DNA of 64,000 bases from Schaedlerella glycyrrhizinilytica_A (GTDB lineage: Bacteria > Bacillota > Clostridia > Lachnospirales > Lachnospiraceae). The notes beneath the pieces are model-generated. The model was not told the origin of the DNA. It made no database searches and saw only the letters and a program-made list of their open reading frames with translations. The position numbers and the translations under genes were made by a program. Shown here piece by piece: positions 16,909-26,009 of this stretch. Numbering within the stretch: position 1 is the first letter of the stretch; every line of letters starts with the position of its first letter. The stretch is taken from assembly GCF_042852765.1 (NCBI RefSeq), contig NZ_AP031414.1. One strand, 5' to 3'.

Positions 16909-17836
16909 TATATTTGGAAGTTGTGTTTGCAGAGATATTTTCCGATATGTTGACAACGAAAAATATCAGGTGAACAGGTGTATCAGCAACATTCCGATCA
17001 CGTCGTTGTATGAAGAATCGGTGCAGGTATCAAAGGATTTTTTAGAAAGTGCAAAGCTTACACAGTATGAAAAGAAAATGCTCCGCATTCTGATGAGGAG
17101 GAATACGGTTTCGCTTTTGGAAAAGAGTGAGGCAAATGTCCTAATCATGGATTTGGCAAATGAGTTTATGGAGCGGTGGGAGGTTGCAATCGGAGAAAGA
17201 ACTATTTCACTGGCTGTTCCGGAAGAGCGGGAAGCCGAATATGAAGCATTTTTCGGAAAACAACCGTTTTCTATCATAAAAAAATATTCTATGTTGGAGA
17301 TGGATATGGAGTCTGTGGAGGCATGCCTGAAACAATTCGTGGAATCTATTGTAAAAAGTCCGGAAAATCCAATGGGATATGACGAGAAGAATATTATAGT
17401 GGTCGAGTCATTGTATACACCGGATATTCTCGGAAATGATGGAAATATCCACGGGCATGATAAAAAATATAAGCTTCATGAATATAATGAGTGGCTGCGC
17501 AGAGCGTATATGATCCTTTATAAATATATTCAGGACTGTAAAGTGATCAAGCTGCCGGAGTTTACGCATTCGACGGAAAATCACATCCGGGGAGTCAATC
17601 CATTGCATTATATGGGAGATACATATGAGTATTTTAAACAGGCATTGGATGTGCTGAATAAATATTCATATGTAAATAATGTAGACAATCTGTATAAAGA
17701 GAAATCGTTGAAAAATAGGATTGAAACCAGAGCAGTTAGAACTACTATGATGTTTACATTAGAAAAACGAATTAACGACTTATCTTCGAAATTAAAAAAT
17801 ATGGAATCTAGATTATTAAGTAACATAAAAAATTGA
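16892..17836 (+). CDS. DUF6270-type protein of unknown function
   Basis: A 314-residue protein starting MAVQVDIFGSCVCRDIFRYV. The GSCVxRD signature at the N-terminus is that of DUF6270, found in polysaccharide loci and possibly related to SGNH-type hydrolases or acyltransferases. The conserved late motif NPLHYMGDTYEYF also fits. I chose ATG 16892 with AGGAAAGGGG 9 bases upstream; an upstream ATG at 16850 lies inside the previous gene. Codon use becomes more AT-rich towards its 3' end, where the AT-rich block begins. The function is unknown. Confidence 0.7.
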   Translation: MAVQVDIFGSCVCRDIFRYVDNEKYQVNRCISNIPITSLYEESVQVSKDFLESAKLTQYEKKMLRILMRRNTVSLLEKSEANVLIMDLANEFMERWEVAIGERTISLAVPEEREAEYEAFFGKQPFSIIKKYSMLEMDMESVEACLKQFVESIVKSPENPMGYDEKNIIVVESLYTPDILGNDGNIHGHDKKYKLHEYNEWLRRAYMILYKYIQDCKVIKLPEFTHSTENHIRGVNPLHYMGDTYEYFKQALDVLNKYSYVNNVDNLYKEKSLKNRIETRAVRTTMMFTLEKRINDLSSKLKNMESRLLSNIKN

Positions 17837-17939
17837 AGAAACATCATATTTTGTATGAAGATAGGAGTTATGTTAGAAAAATTAAAAAGAAAAAGATTAA
17901 TATTTGAAATAGTTTAGATAGAAATATGGAGATGAAGAT

Positions 17940-20900
17940 ATGAGTCAAGAAATGGAAAGAAATAAAAAAGAAATATACATACTTGCAGGCATTATTAAAG
18001 AAAATGTGAAAGGAAGAAAAATTATTTTATGGGGAGATTCTCCCATGTTGAGGAATGTACTAAAGGAAAAGTATAATTTGGAAGTGGCGTTTGTTGTAAC
18101 AGTATTACAGAATTTAGTTAATGGGAGAAACATTCGACATTTAGAAGATATAAGAGGCAAAAGTAAAGAATTCTATTTAGTATCTTGGGGAAGAGCTTAT
18201 GATTTTTATTATGGGAAGATTGAGAAAGAATATGGATATCAAGAAATTTCTGATTTTGTGTATAGAAGAATAAAACCAATAGTTATTGAAAATTGGGATT
18301 GTAGTAAAAAAGAATATTCAGATTGTTATGGAAATGTAATAAAAGCAAATAGTGGTATATTAAAAAAAGTTGTTTTTCGAGGATATAATAATGAAATATT
18401 AGTTGAAAATAATGTATCTAATCTTCAGAATGTAGAAATAGATTTATGTGCGAATGAAAAAATTACAATAAGTGGAGGTGTTAAATTTAATAGAAATGTC
18501 AAATTTGAGTTAAATGGATATGAAGGATATTCAACAGTTTTTATTGGAAGAAATTGTAGATTTGATATATCAAAATTTAGACTATTTAATCATTCTTATG
18601 GTTCATCTGTGCTGATTAATGATAATTGTACTTTTGAAGAGAATGTAGATTTTCGTGCAAACTCTGGGAAAAGAATAATAATAGGAAACGATTGTATGTT
18701 TTCTAGAAACATTCAATTACAATGTGGAGATGGACATTCCATATTTGATATAAAAACAGGAAAAAATGTTAATACATTATTCAGACCAGAAAATACAGAA
18801 AAGAATCATCTGTTTGTGGATGCACATGTATGGGTTGCAGCAAACTCCTTTCTTTTAAGTGGCACTTATGTTGGAAAAGGTAGTGTGATTGGGGCAGGGG
18901 CGGTAGTCAAGGGGAAATATCCAAATAATTGTATAATTGCGGGAAATCCATGTAAAATTGTAAAAAGAGACATAGCATGGGGGAGAGATGGTTATTCTGA
19001 AGATATTAGTTGTTGTGGAAGTAAAGAAAATATAATGTTGACAAATGATACGCAACCGGCTTTATACGGGAAAAAGGTATTAGTGATTGGTGGAACACGC
19101 TTTATAGGAGTTCAATTAGTATGGGAACTTATAAGGAGAGGAAATGATGTTACCATAGCTACACGTGGAAAGACAAAAGACAATTTTGGTGACAAAGTAA
19201 GTCGTATTATTTTGGATCTGGAAGATGAAAAGATAGTTAAAAATGTATTGCGGGGACAATATTATGATGTTGTATATAATAATTTAGCATACTGTTCGGA
19301 TTATGTTAGGAATATTCTTGAAAATATTCAATGTAAAAAATATATACAGCTATCTTCAATTGCTGTTTATCTAAATAGAAAAGAAAATATTGTTGAGGAA
19401 GATTTTAATGCTAGGAATATTCAGTTAAAGTGGAATGGCGTTGATGATAATTACGCAAGAGGAAAGATGCAGGCAGAAGCAGCAGTTGTACAAGCATATT
19501 CTCATATTCCCTATGTATTAGTGAGAATTCCCTATGTGACAAAAACAGAGCGGCTCTATTATTACTGCAATCATGTAGTCAATAGCATACCAATGAATAT
19601 AAAAGATGTTAATGTTAAATATTCATTTGTGCAAGATATAGAAGTAGGAAAATTTTTATCTTGGATAGCAGCACAAGATTATGTTGGAATTCTGAATTTA
19701 TCTAGTAGTGGCAATATTTCAGTTTCTGAGATCTTAAATTATATTGAAGTGAAAACAGGTTATAAAGCTATTATCGATCATAAAGCAAAAGAAGATGCAC
19801 CATTTGATAAAGATACCTTTTCCCTTAATCTTGAAAAGGTTGAGAGTATTGGATATAAAGTATCTAATATTAATGCATGGTTTTGGAAATTGCTAGATGA
19901 ATATATTGAAAGAGCTTTAAGAGAAAAACAAAAAAGGATAGAAATTAAACAGAATAAACAATTGGAAAAAACCGTAAAAAATGTTAGTAGAGATAAATGC
20001 ACTGGATGTGGAGCTTGTAGTAATATTTGTCCGACTGATGCGGTTTTAATGGTGGTTGATGAAGAAGGATTTTTAATGCCGGTCATAGAAAAAAATAAAT
20101 GTATTTCTTGTGGCTTATGTAAAAAAATATGTCCGGCATTTTCAGGAGAATTAAACCAAAAAGATCCGGTGTCCTGCTATGCATTGATGGCCGAAGATGA
20201 TTTGAGGGAAAAAAGTTCATCAGGTGGAGCATTTTCTGTCTTGGCAGAAAAAGTCCTTGAAGAAGGTGGTGTTGTTGCAGGGGCTGTTTGGACAAATGAA
20301 TATAACGCAGAACAAAAGATTATTAAAAATAAAGAAGAGATTCCATTATTACGCGGTTCTAAATATGTACAGAGTGATTCAAAAAAAACATTTAAAGAGA
20401 CAAAAGAATGGCTAAATAAAGGGGTTAAAGTTCTATATACAGGGATGCCATGTCAAATTAATGGATTATTATGCTATTTGCAAAAAGATTATGATAATTT
20501 GATTACAGTAGATTTATTGTGTCGAGGAAATGCTTCTAATGAGTTATTTAAAAAGTTTGCAAAGGATAACTATGGAGATCAACATATTAAACGAATTAAT
20601 TTTAAAGAGAAAAAACCTTTAGGTTGGGGAGCAACTACTGCCTATGAATTTGGAGATGGAACAACAGAAAAGACGAATATTCATAATAGTATATGGATGT
20701 GTGCTTTTTTAGCAAACTTTATGGATCGAAAATCTTGTTATAGTTGTGAATTTGCAAGTACTAAACGAGTAGGGGATATTTCCATTGGTGATTTTTGGGG
20801 AATACAAAACTACAAAAAAGAATTAAATGATAATAAAGGAACAAGCATTGTAGTAACAAATACAGAAAAGGGAGACAAACTTGTAAAGGGAATTGGTGAT

Positions 20901-22115
20901 CGGTGTAAGGTGTTAGAGCAGGTTCCTGTTGAAATGGGTGTGCCGTATAATTCTGCATTGTCAAATCATGTAAGATTATCTTCTGCGAGAGAACGATTTT
21001 TTAATAATATAAAAAAACTTCCATTACCAGCAGCGGTTGATAGAACAATGTATGGTAAGAAATATGACGTTGGAATTGTTGGATGGTGGTATAACCTCAA
21101 TTACGGAGGTACGATTACTTATTATGCATTGAATAAAGTAATTCAGAAAATGGGATATTCTGTATTAATGATTCGTAGAGGAAGTTCGGGACCGACGATG
21201 CCAAATGATAATACCATTCCAATGATTTTTTCTAAAAAGTATTATAATATTAGCAGATTATATACGCATAGAGACATGCATTGGTTGAATTATTCTTGTA
21301 AAGCGTTTGTTTCAGGTTCAGATCAGTTGTGGAATCCATATCTTGAGGCATATGCAGGACCTGAATACTTTTTATCATTTGTTAATGAACATAATGTGAA
21401 AGTGTCCTATGCATCCTCCTTTGGAAATATAGAAGGAGTGTCAGAAGACTTTAGAAAAAAATATCAACCCTTATTGGATAGATTTAGTGGAATTTCAGTG
21501 AGAGAAGATTACGCAGTAGATATTTGTGAGAAAGATTTTGGGATTCAGGCAAAGCATGTATGTGATCCCGTTTTTTTGTGTGACAAGTTAGACTTCATTG
21601 AACTTAGCAAAGAATCTAAACAAGAGTATCCGGAAAAATTTTTAGTGAACTTTTTGTTAGATCCAAATGCTGAAAAGGTAGAGGGATATAAGTATGTTCA
21701 AGAAAAGATAGGACTTAAAGAATGTACGAATCTTACAGACTTACAGAATGTTGAAGAAAGAGTAAAGAATTTTCAAGGAGAAAAGGTTTTCGCTAATATA
21801 GGAATTGAGGATTTCTTAAAAGCATATGTAAATGCGGAATTTGTAGTTACAGACTCTTTTCATGGAACGTGTTTGGCAATTATTTTTAATAAACCATTTA
21901 TTTCAATAGCAAATAAAGAAAGAGGAGAAAAGCGATTTAAATCTCTTTTAAAATGGTTAGGATTAGAGCATAGAATGGTGTACGATATAAAAGAAATCTA
22001 TAAAAGAACGGAATTATTAGAAGAAATAGATTTTACCCCTGTAAATAGAATTATAGAAAATTCAAAAAATGAGGGGATTGAGTGGCTAAAAGGACATCTT
22101 AGCAAGATGATGTAA
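17940..22115 (+). CDS. Four-module enzyme: hexapeptide acyltransferase - SDR epimerase - FrhB-type Fe-S protein - polysaccharide pyruvyl transferase
   Basis: A 1391-residue unbroken frame. Residues 1-130 are Rossmann-like (IILWGDSPMLRNVL). About 150-345 is a left-handed beta-helix sugar acyltransferase ending GKGSVIGAGAVVKGKYPNN. From 377 to about 640 is a short-chain epimerase/dehydratase with GGTRFIG at 384-390 and a YARGK catalytic pair. From 685 come two 4Fe-4S motifs (Cys687/690/693/697 and Cys721/724/727/731) leading into a coenzyme F420 hydrogenase beta-type domain (SSGGAFSVL, GMPCQINGL, GDFWG). From about 1040 is a CsaB-like pyruvyl transferase (NYGGTITYYAL, SGSDQLWNP, DSFHGT). Together these could acetylate, epimerise and pyruvylate glycan residues. 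The FrhB/pyruvyl pair is a known partnership; the whole fusion is unusual. The gene is AT-rich relative to the operon start, suggesting transfer. Confidence 0.9.
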   Translation: MSQEMERNKKEIYILAGIIKENVKGRKIILWGDSPMLRNVLKEKYNLEVAFVVTVLQNLVNGRNIRHLEDIRGKSKEFYLVSWGRAYDFYYGKIEKEYGYQEISDFVYRRIKPIVIENWDCSKKEYSDCYGNVIKANSGILKKVVFRGYNNEILVENNVSNLQNVEIDLCANEKITISGGVKFNRNVKFELNGYEGYSTVFIGRNCRFDISKFRLFNHSYGSSVLINDNCTFEENVDFRANSGKRIIIGNDCMFSRNIQLQCGDGHSIFDIKTGKNVNTLFRPENTEKNHLFVDAHVWVAANSFLLSGTYVGKGSVIGAGAVVKGKYPNNCIIAGNPCKIVKRDIAWGRDGYSEDISCCGSKENIMLTNDTQPALYGKKVLVIGGTRFIGVQLVWELIRRGNDVTIATRGKTKDNFGDKVSRIILDLEDEKIVKNVLRGQYYDVVYNNLAYCSDYVRNILENIQCKKYIQLSSIAVYLNRKENIVEEDFNARNIQLKWNGVDDNYARGKMQAEAAVVQAYSHIPYVLVRIPYVTKTERLYYYCNHVVNSIPMNIKDVNVKYSFVQDIEVGKFLSWIAAQDYVGILNLSSSGNISVSEILNYIEVKTGYKAIIDHKAKEDAPFDKDTFSLNLEKVESIGYKVSNINAWFWKLLDEYIERALREKQKRIEIKQNKQLEKTVKNVSRDKCTGCGACSNICPTDAVLMVVDEEGFLMPVIEKNKCISCGLCKKICPAFSGELNQKDPVSCYALMAEDDLREKSSSGGAFSVLAEKVLEEGGVVAGAVWTNEYNAEQKIIKNKEEIPLLRGSKYVQSDSKKTFKETKEWLNKGVKVLYTGMPCQINGLLCYLQKDYDNLITVDLLCRGNASNELFKKFAKDNYGDQHIKRINFKEKKPLGWGATTAYEFGDGTTEKTNIHNSIWMCAFLANFMDRKSCYSCEFASTKRVGDISIGDFWGIQNYKKELNDNKGTSIVVTNTEKGDKLVKGIGDRCKVLEQVPVEMGVPYNSALSNHVRLSSARERFFNNIKKLPLPAAVDRTMYGKKYDVGIVGWWYNLNYGGTITYYALNKVIQKMGYSVLMIRRGSSGPTMPNDNTIPMIFSKKYYNISRLYTHRDMHWLNYSCKAFVSGSDQLWNPYLEAYAGPEYFLSFVNEHNVKVSYASSFGNIEGVSEDFRKKYQPLLDRFSGISVREDYAVDICEKDFGIQAKHVCDPVFLCDKLDFIELSKESKQEYPEKFLVNFLLDPNAEKVEGYKYVQEKIGLKECTNLTDLQNVEERVKNFQGEKVFANIGIEDFLKAYVNAEFVVTDSFHGTCLAIIFNKPFISIANKERGEKRFKSLLKWLGLEHRMVYDIKEIYKRTELLEEIDFTPVNRIIENSKNEGIEWLKGHLSKMM

Positions 22116-22147
22116 TTCACCATAGAAGCATTTATGGAAAGACGCAT

Positions 22148-24055
22148 ATGAGAGAAATGAAAGGAAAAAAAGTTGCTATGCAAAAGATTAAATTATTAAT
22201 TTGTTACCACAAACCGGCAACATTATTTAAAGATGATATTTTTACACCAATTCATGTAGGTCGGGCGAATGCAAGAAAGAAATTTTCAGCAGATGATAAA
22301 AATTTTAGATGGATGTTAGAAAATATGATAGGAGATGATACTGGAGAAAATATTTCAGAAAAAAATAGCTCATATAACGAAATGACAAGTTTATATTGGG
22401 CATGGAAAAATTATGATAAATTGGGAAATCCGGAATATGTTGGATTGATGCATTACAGGCGGCATTTTGTATGGAGAGAAGACGAGTATTTCGTATATAA
22501 TGTGGATAATTTTAATGAAGATAGTTATCTTCAGGAAATTAATTATTCTCCTGAAAAAGTACATGATATGGTTGATGGGTGTGATTTTGTCGCTCATGTC
22601 GGAAAGGTTATCAATGTATACAATCATTACATAGAAAATCATAGAAAAGAAGATTTAGATCTTGCGGTAAATATTATGCTAGAGAAATATCCGGAATACG
22701 GCGAGATAACAAAAGAATATTTTGCGCAGGATTTTAGTAATTTTTGTAATATGTTTATTTTCAATAAGAAAATATTTTTTGAGTATTGTGAATGGATATT
22801 TGATATTTTAGAAGAATTTGAACGGCGCGTTGATACAAGTGAGAAAAGATTTTTTATTTCAGAAAGGTTAACAGGGATATTTATTGCGAAACTTATGAAA
22901 AATCCCAAATTAAAGTATAAAGTTTTGCCAATTTCATTTATAGAAGATCCAGTAAATATTCCGGTTGTATTACCTTTAAGTAATGAAAATATTTATCAAA
23001 CTGCAAATACAATTACATCTATTTTAGAAGCGGCGAAAGGATATAATTTATTTAAATTTTATCTATTGAATAATAAGAATGATAAAGTTCAGGAAAAGGA
23101 GATTGAGAAATTTAAAAAATTAGAAAAGAAATATGACTATTGTAAAATTGAGAAAATTGAGACAGAGGTGGAAGAGGAATATTATCCACTTTATATCTCG
23201 GAGTTATTAAAAACGGAAAATAAGTGTATTTATCTTTCAGGTGATATAATTGCGCTTCAAGATTTGGGGGAATTTTATAGGACATGCAGTACAGATGACT
23301 TTTATGCGGTTGGAACACCATTGGGAAAATATGATGCTTATGAAGAACGCAAAAAATTATCACAATCTATCGTAGTTCTAAATTGTGGTAGATTGAGACA
23401 GCATAAAATGTGGCAGTCTGTAAGAAAGGAAATAGAACAAGAAAAAAATGGCATTGATATATTTAATTCCTTTTGTAAAAATCAGATAGGATATATTCCA
23501 TGGTATTTTGTTACAAGGGAGAGTGAATTTCAATATGGGGAATCTGTGTTAAAAGGATCACGATCCAGAGGACAGATTCAATTAGAAGCTACATGGAGGG
23601 CATGGCTTGTATATGATGAATTAGAACCTTGGACGAATAGTCAGGGGGTATACAGCATTTTCTGGTGGGATACAGCAGCAAAAGTTTTACCGGAATTTAA
23701 ATTTGTTTTTACAAATACAAAAGCAGTAGAAGTGCTCTATGCAAAACAACAAAGAGAAATCAATGTGTTGGGCGAAGCACAGTGGCATGAGAAAGAAAAT
23801 GATGAAAATGTTCAGGAACACTGTATTGAAACAAAAGAGGAAGTACAAGAGGATCAGAAACAGGAATTACAGAACGAGCTGTTAGAAAGGACTGAAGAGA
23901 AAATAGAAGAGCAAACTGAGGATTGGAGAAGTTATAGTTTGCTAGGAAAGCTTCGGTTTTTCTATCAGCATAATGGATTGAAAAAGACAATTACATATTC
24001 GTTTAAAAAGATGATAAAAGTGGTTACAGGAAAGGAGAAGATCAGTCATGTCTAA
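22148..24055 (+). CDS. DUF4422 domain fused to a GT8-like domain
   Basis: A protein of 635 residues. About 10-270 is a DUF4422 domain (LICYHKPATLFKDDIFTPIHVG, GLMHYRRHF), a family believed to be glycosyltransferases of capsule loci. About 275-475 resembles family 8 glycosyltransferases, but the usual metal motif YLDxD reads IYLSGD, so catalysis by that half is doubtful. The C-terminal 100 residues are Glu/Gln-rich and probably coiled. The start may be 22148 (GGAAAG 6 bases upstream) or ATG 22178 (AAAGGA 12 bases upstream). It overlaps the next gene by 8 bases and belongs to the AT-rich block. Confidence 0.8.
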   Translation: MREMKGKKVAMQKIKLLICYHKPATLFKDDIFTPIHVGRANARKKFSADDKNFRWMLENMIGDDTGENISEKNSSYNEMTSLYWAWKNYDKLGNPEYVGLMHYRRHFVWREDEYFVYNVDNFNEDSYLQEINYSPEKVHDMVDGCDFVAHVGKVINVYNHYIENHRKEDLDLAVNIMLEKYPEYGEITKEYFAQDFSNFCNMFIFNKKIFFEYCEWIFDILEEFERRVDTSEKRFFISERLTGIFIAKLMKNPKLKYKVLPISFIEDPVNIPVVLPLSNENIYQTANTITSILEAAKGYNLFKFYLLNNKNDKVQEKEIEKFKKLEKKYDYCKIEKIETEVEEEYYPLYISELLKTENKCIYLSGDIIALQDLGEFYRTCSTDDFYAVGTPLGKYDAYEERKKLSQSIVVLNCGRLRQHKMWQSVRKEIEQEKNGIDIFNSFCKNQIGYIPWYFVTRESEFQYGESVLKGSRSRGQIQLEATWRAWLVYDELEPWTNSQGVYSIFWWDTAAKVLPEFKFVFTNTKAVEVLYAKQQREINVLGEAQWHEKENDENVQEHCIETKEEVQEDQKQELQNELLERTEEKIEEQTEDWRSYSLLGKLRFFYQHNGLKKTITYSFKKMIKVVTGKEKISHV

Positions 24056-25988
24056 GCCGTTGGTATCTGTGCTAATTCCGGTTTATAATGTGGAAAAATA
24101 TTTAAGCCGATGTTTGGAGAGTATTTTAAAACAAACATTGACACAAATTGAAATTATATGTGTGAATGATGGATCAACAGATGGAAGTTTAGAAATACTA
24201 GAAAAATATCAAAAAGAAGATTCAAGAATTATTATTATTAATAAAGAAAATGGTGGACTTCCATCAGCTAGAAATGCAGGATTAGATCGTGCAAAAGGGA
24301 AATATGTTGGATTTGTGGATTCAGATGATTTTGTAGAACCAAATATGTTTGAAAAATTGTATAGAACCGCAGAAGATGAAAAGTCTGAAATTGTGATTTG
24401 TGGAGCTAATGTATTTCCGGAAGAACCAAGAGCAAGTCAATGGTTATATGATTGTCTTTCGCCGGAATATAAAAAGATTAATGGATTTGATGTGGCTACT
24501 TTATTTTTGGATGTTTCGTCCACACCGTTTTTGTGGAGAACATTGATTAAAAGAGAGATAATTGAAAAAAATCATTTGAGATTGCAAGAAGATATTATGA
24601 TCGGTGAGGATAAGGCTTTTCAGTGCAAAGTATATCCACTCGCGAAATCGATAACAAAAATACCGGATAAACTTTATAATTATTTTTGGTATAGAGAAGG
24701 TTCTTTGATGAACCAAACAGTTTATGGAAATCCGGAAAAGAAAGTGTTAGAGCATGGAAGATTAATTGCTCATATTGCGGATGTTGTCAAAAAATATTCA
24801 GAGAAAGAGCAGATAGAAAAAAGTTTTTTGGAATGGAGTATTCCATTTCTCTATGATGATTTTATATTTTTAACATTGGAACATAAGATAGATTTAGCAA
24901 GAACTATGGTTGAAGTTTGGAATAGCTGCGGATACTTAGAGTACAAATATGAATTGCCTGAATGGAAAAGAGAAATGGTAGATTACTTTGAACAAGTTTC
25001 CAAGGAAAAGAAAATCATACCTCAGTTATCGATTGTTATTCCGGTAGATATAGAAGCAGAATATCTGGAAAATATGTTGGAAAAAATACTGGAACAAACA
25101 CTTAGGGAGATAGAAATCATTGTAGTAAATAATGGAACGCGGAATGAATATTATAGTATTCTTCACAGGTATTTGTTTAAAGACAAGAGAATTCGTTTAC
25201 TAAATATTGGTCATACGACTTATGCCGAGGTTTTGAACCGGGGAATTGGACTGGCAAGCGGAAAGTACATCACATTTCAGGAAACATATGATTGGTATGA
25301 AAGAAAGGATGCGCTAGAATTATGGATTGCGCAGGCGCTTAAGTATCAATGTGATATTTGTGGAAGCGTATATTGTATGAAAGACATGCCGGATGCTTTA
25401 TCTGGAAGATACCGGGATGTTACGGGGATTAATGAAGAAATTGGCAGATATATAGAAAATGATTTCCAAAACACAATGTTTAAGATAGAGTATCTAAAGA
25501 AAAATCAGATTTTATTCAATAATAGTACCATATTAACTGGATTAGAATTTTTAGCTAAAGCATGTTTAAATACAACTAAATTGACATGGCATAATAGAAC
25601 AGTGTATATTCATAGAAATATACATAAACCTGATTGGATTAGTACCGAAAAATGTAAAATAGTACTTCAGGTAATGCGTGAACTTATGTTACTTTCTCTT
25701 GAAAAGAAGTGTGCTTATTTACATGTGAAAATCATTGAAATGTTAAATGGAGATGCACTTGGAAAAATAATTGTGAATAACACAAAAGCTTTTAAAGCGT
25801 CAACATGGGAATTTCCAAATGGTGAGAACAGTCAGGTGGAAGCAGTGAATAGTCTTTTACAAATTGCGAGTCTTGTTGATCCGGATTTCCTTAAAGAAAA
25901 TGACTATAATAATCAAAGAGTATTTATAAAAACTTTATATGAAGTAATATGTGAACGACAGAAATTTCTGGCAGATTTATCAAATTAA
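24048..25988 (+). CDS. Tandem GT2 glycosyltransferase, second domain degenerate
   Basis: A protein of 646 residues. The first GT-A domain is complete: VSVLIPVYNVEKYLSRCLES, CVNDGSTDGS, and the DxD region FVDSDDFVE near residue 95. A second GT-A-like domain begins near residue 325 (LSIVIPVDIEAEYLENML, IIVVNNGT), but where the DxD should be it reads FQETYDWYE. It may therefore be non-catalytic or acceptor-binding, as in some two-domain chain synthases. It is AT-rich like its neighbours and precedes glf by 21 bases. Confidence 0.88.
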   Translation: MSKPLVSVLIPVYNVEKYLSRCLESILKQTLTQIEIICVNDGSTDGSLEILEKYQKEDSRIIIINKENGGLPSARNAGLDRAKGKYVGFVDSDDFVEPNMFEKLYRTAEDEKSEIVICGANVFPEEPRASQWLYDCLSPEYKKINGFDVATLFLDVSSTPFLWRTLIKREIIEKNHLRLQEDIMIGEDKAFQCKVYPLAKSITKIPDKLYNYFWYREGSLMNQTVYGNPEKKVLEHGRLIAHIADVVKKYSEKEQIEKSFLEWSIPFLYDDFIFLTLEHKIDLARTMVEVWNSCGYLEYKYELPEWKREMVDYFEQVSKEKKIIPQLSIVIPVDIEAEYLENMLEKILEQTLREIEIIVVNNGTRNEYYSILHRYLFKDKRIRLLNIGHTTYAEVLNRGIGLASGKYITFQETYDWYERKDALELWIAQALKYQCDICGSVYCMKDMPDALSGRYRDVTGINEEIGRYIENDFQNTMFKIEYLKKNQILFNNSTILTGLEFLAKACLNTTKLTWHNRTVYIHRNIHKPDWISTEKCKIVLQVMRELMLLSLEKKCAYLHVKIIEMLNGDALGKIIVNNTKAFKASTWEFPNGENSQVEAVNSLLQIASLVDPDFLKENDYNNQRVFIKTLYEVICERQKFLADLSN

Positions 25989-26009
25989 TAGTAGAGAGGG
26001 AGAAATATC

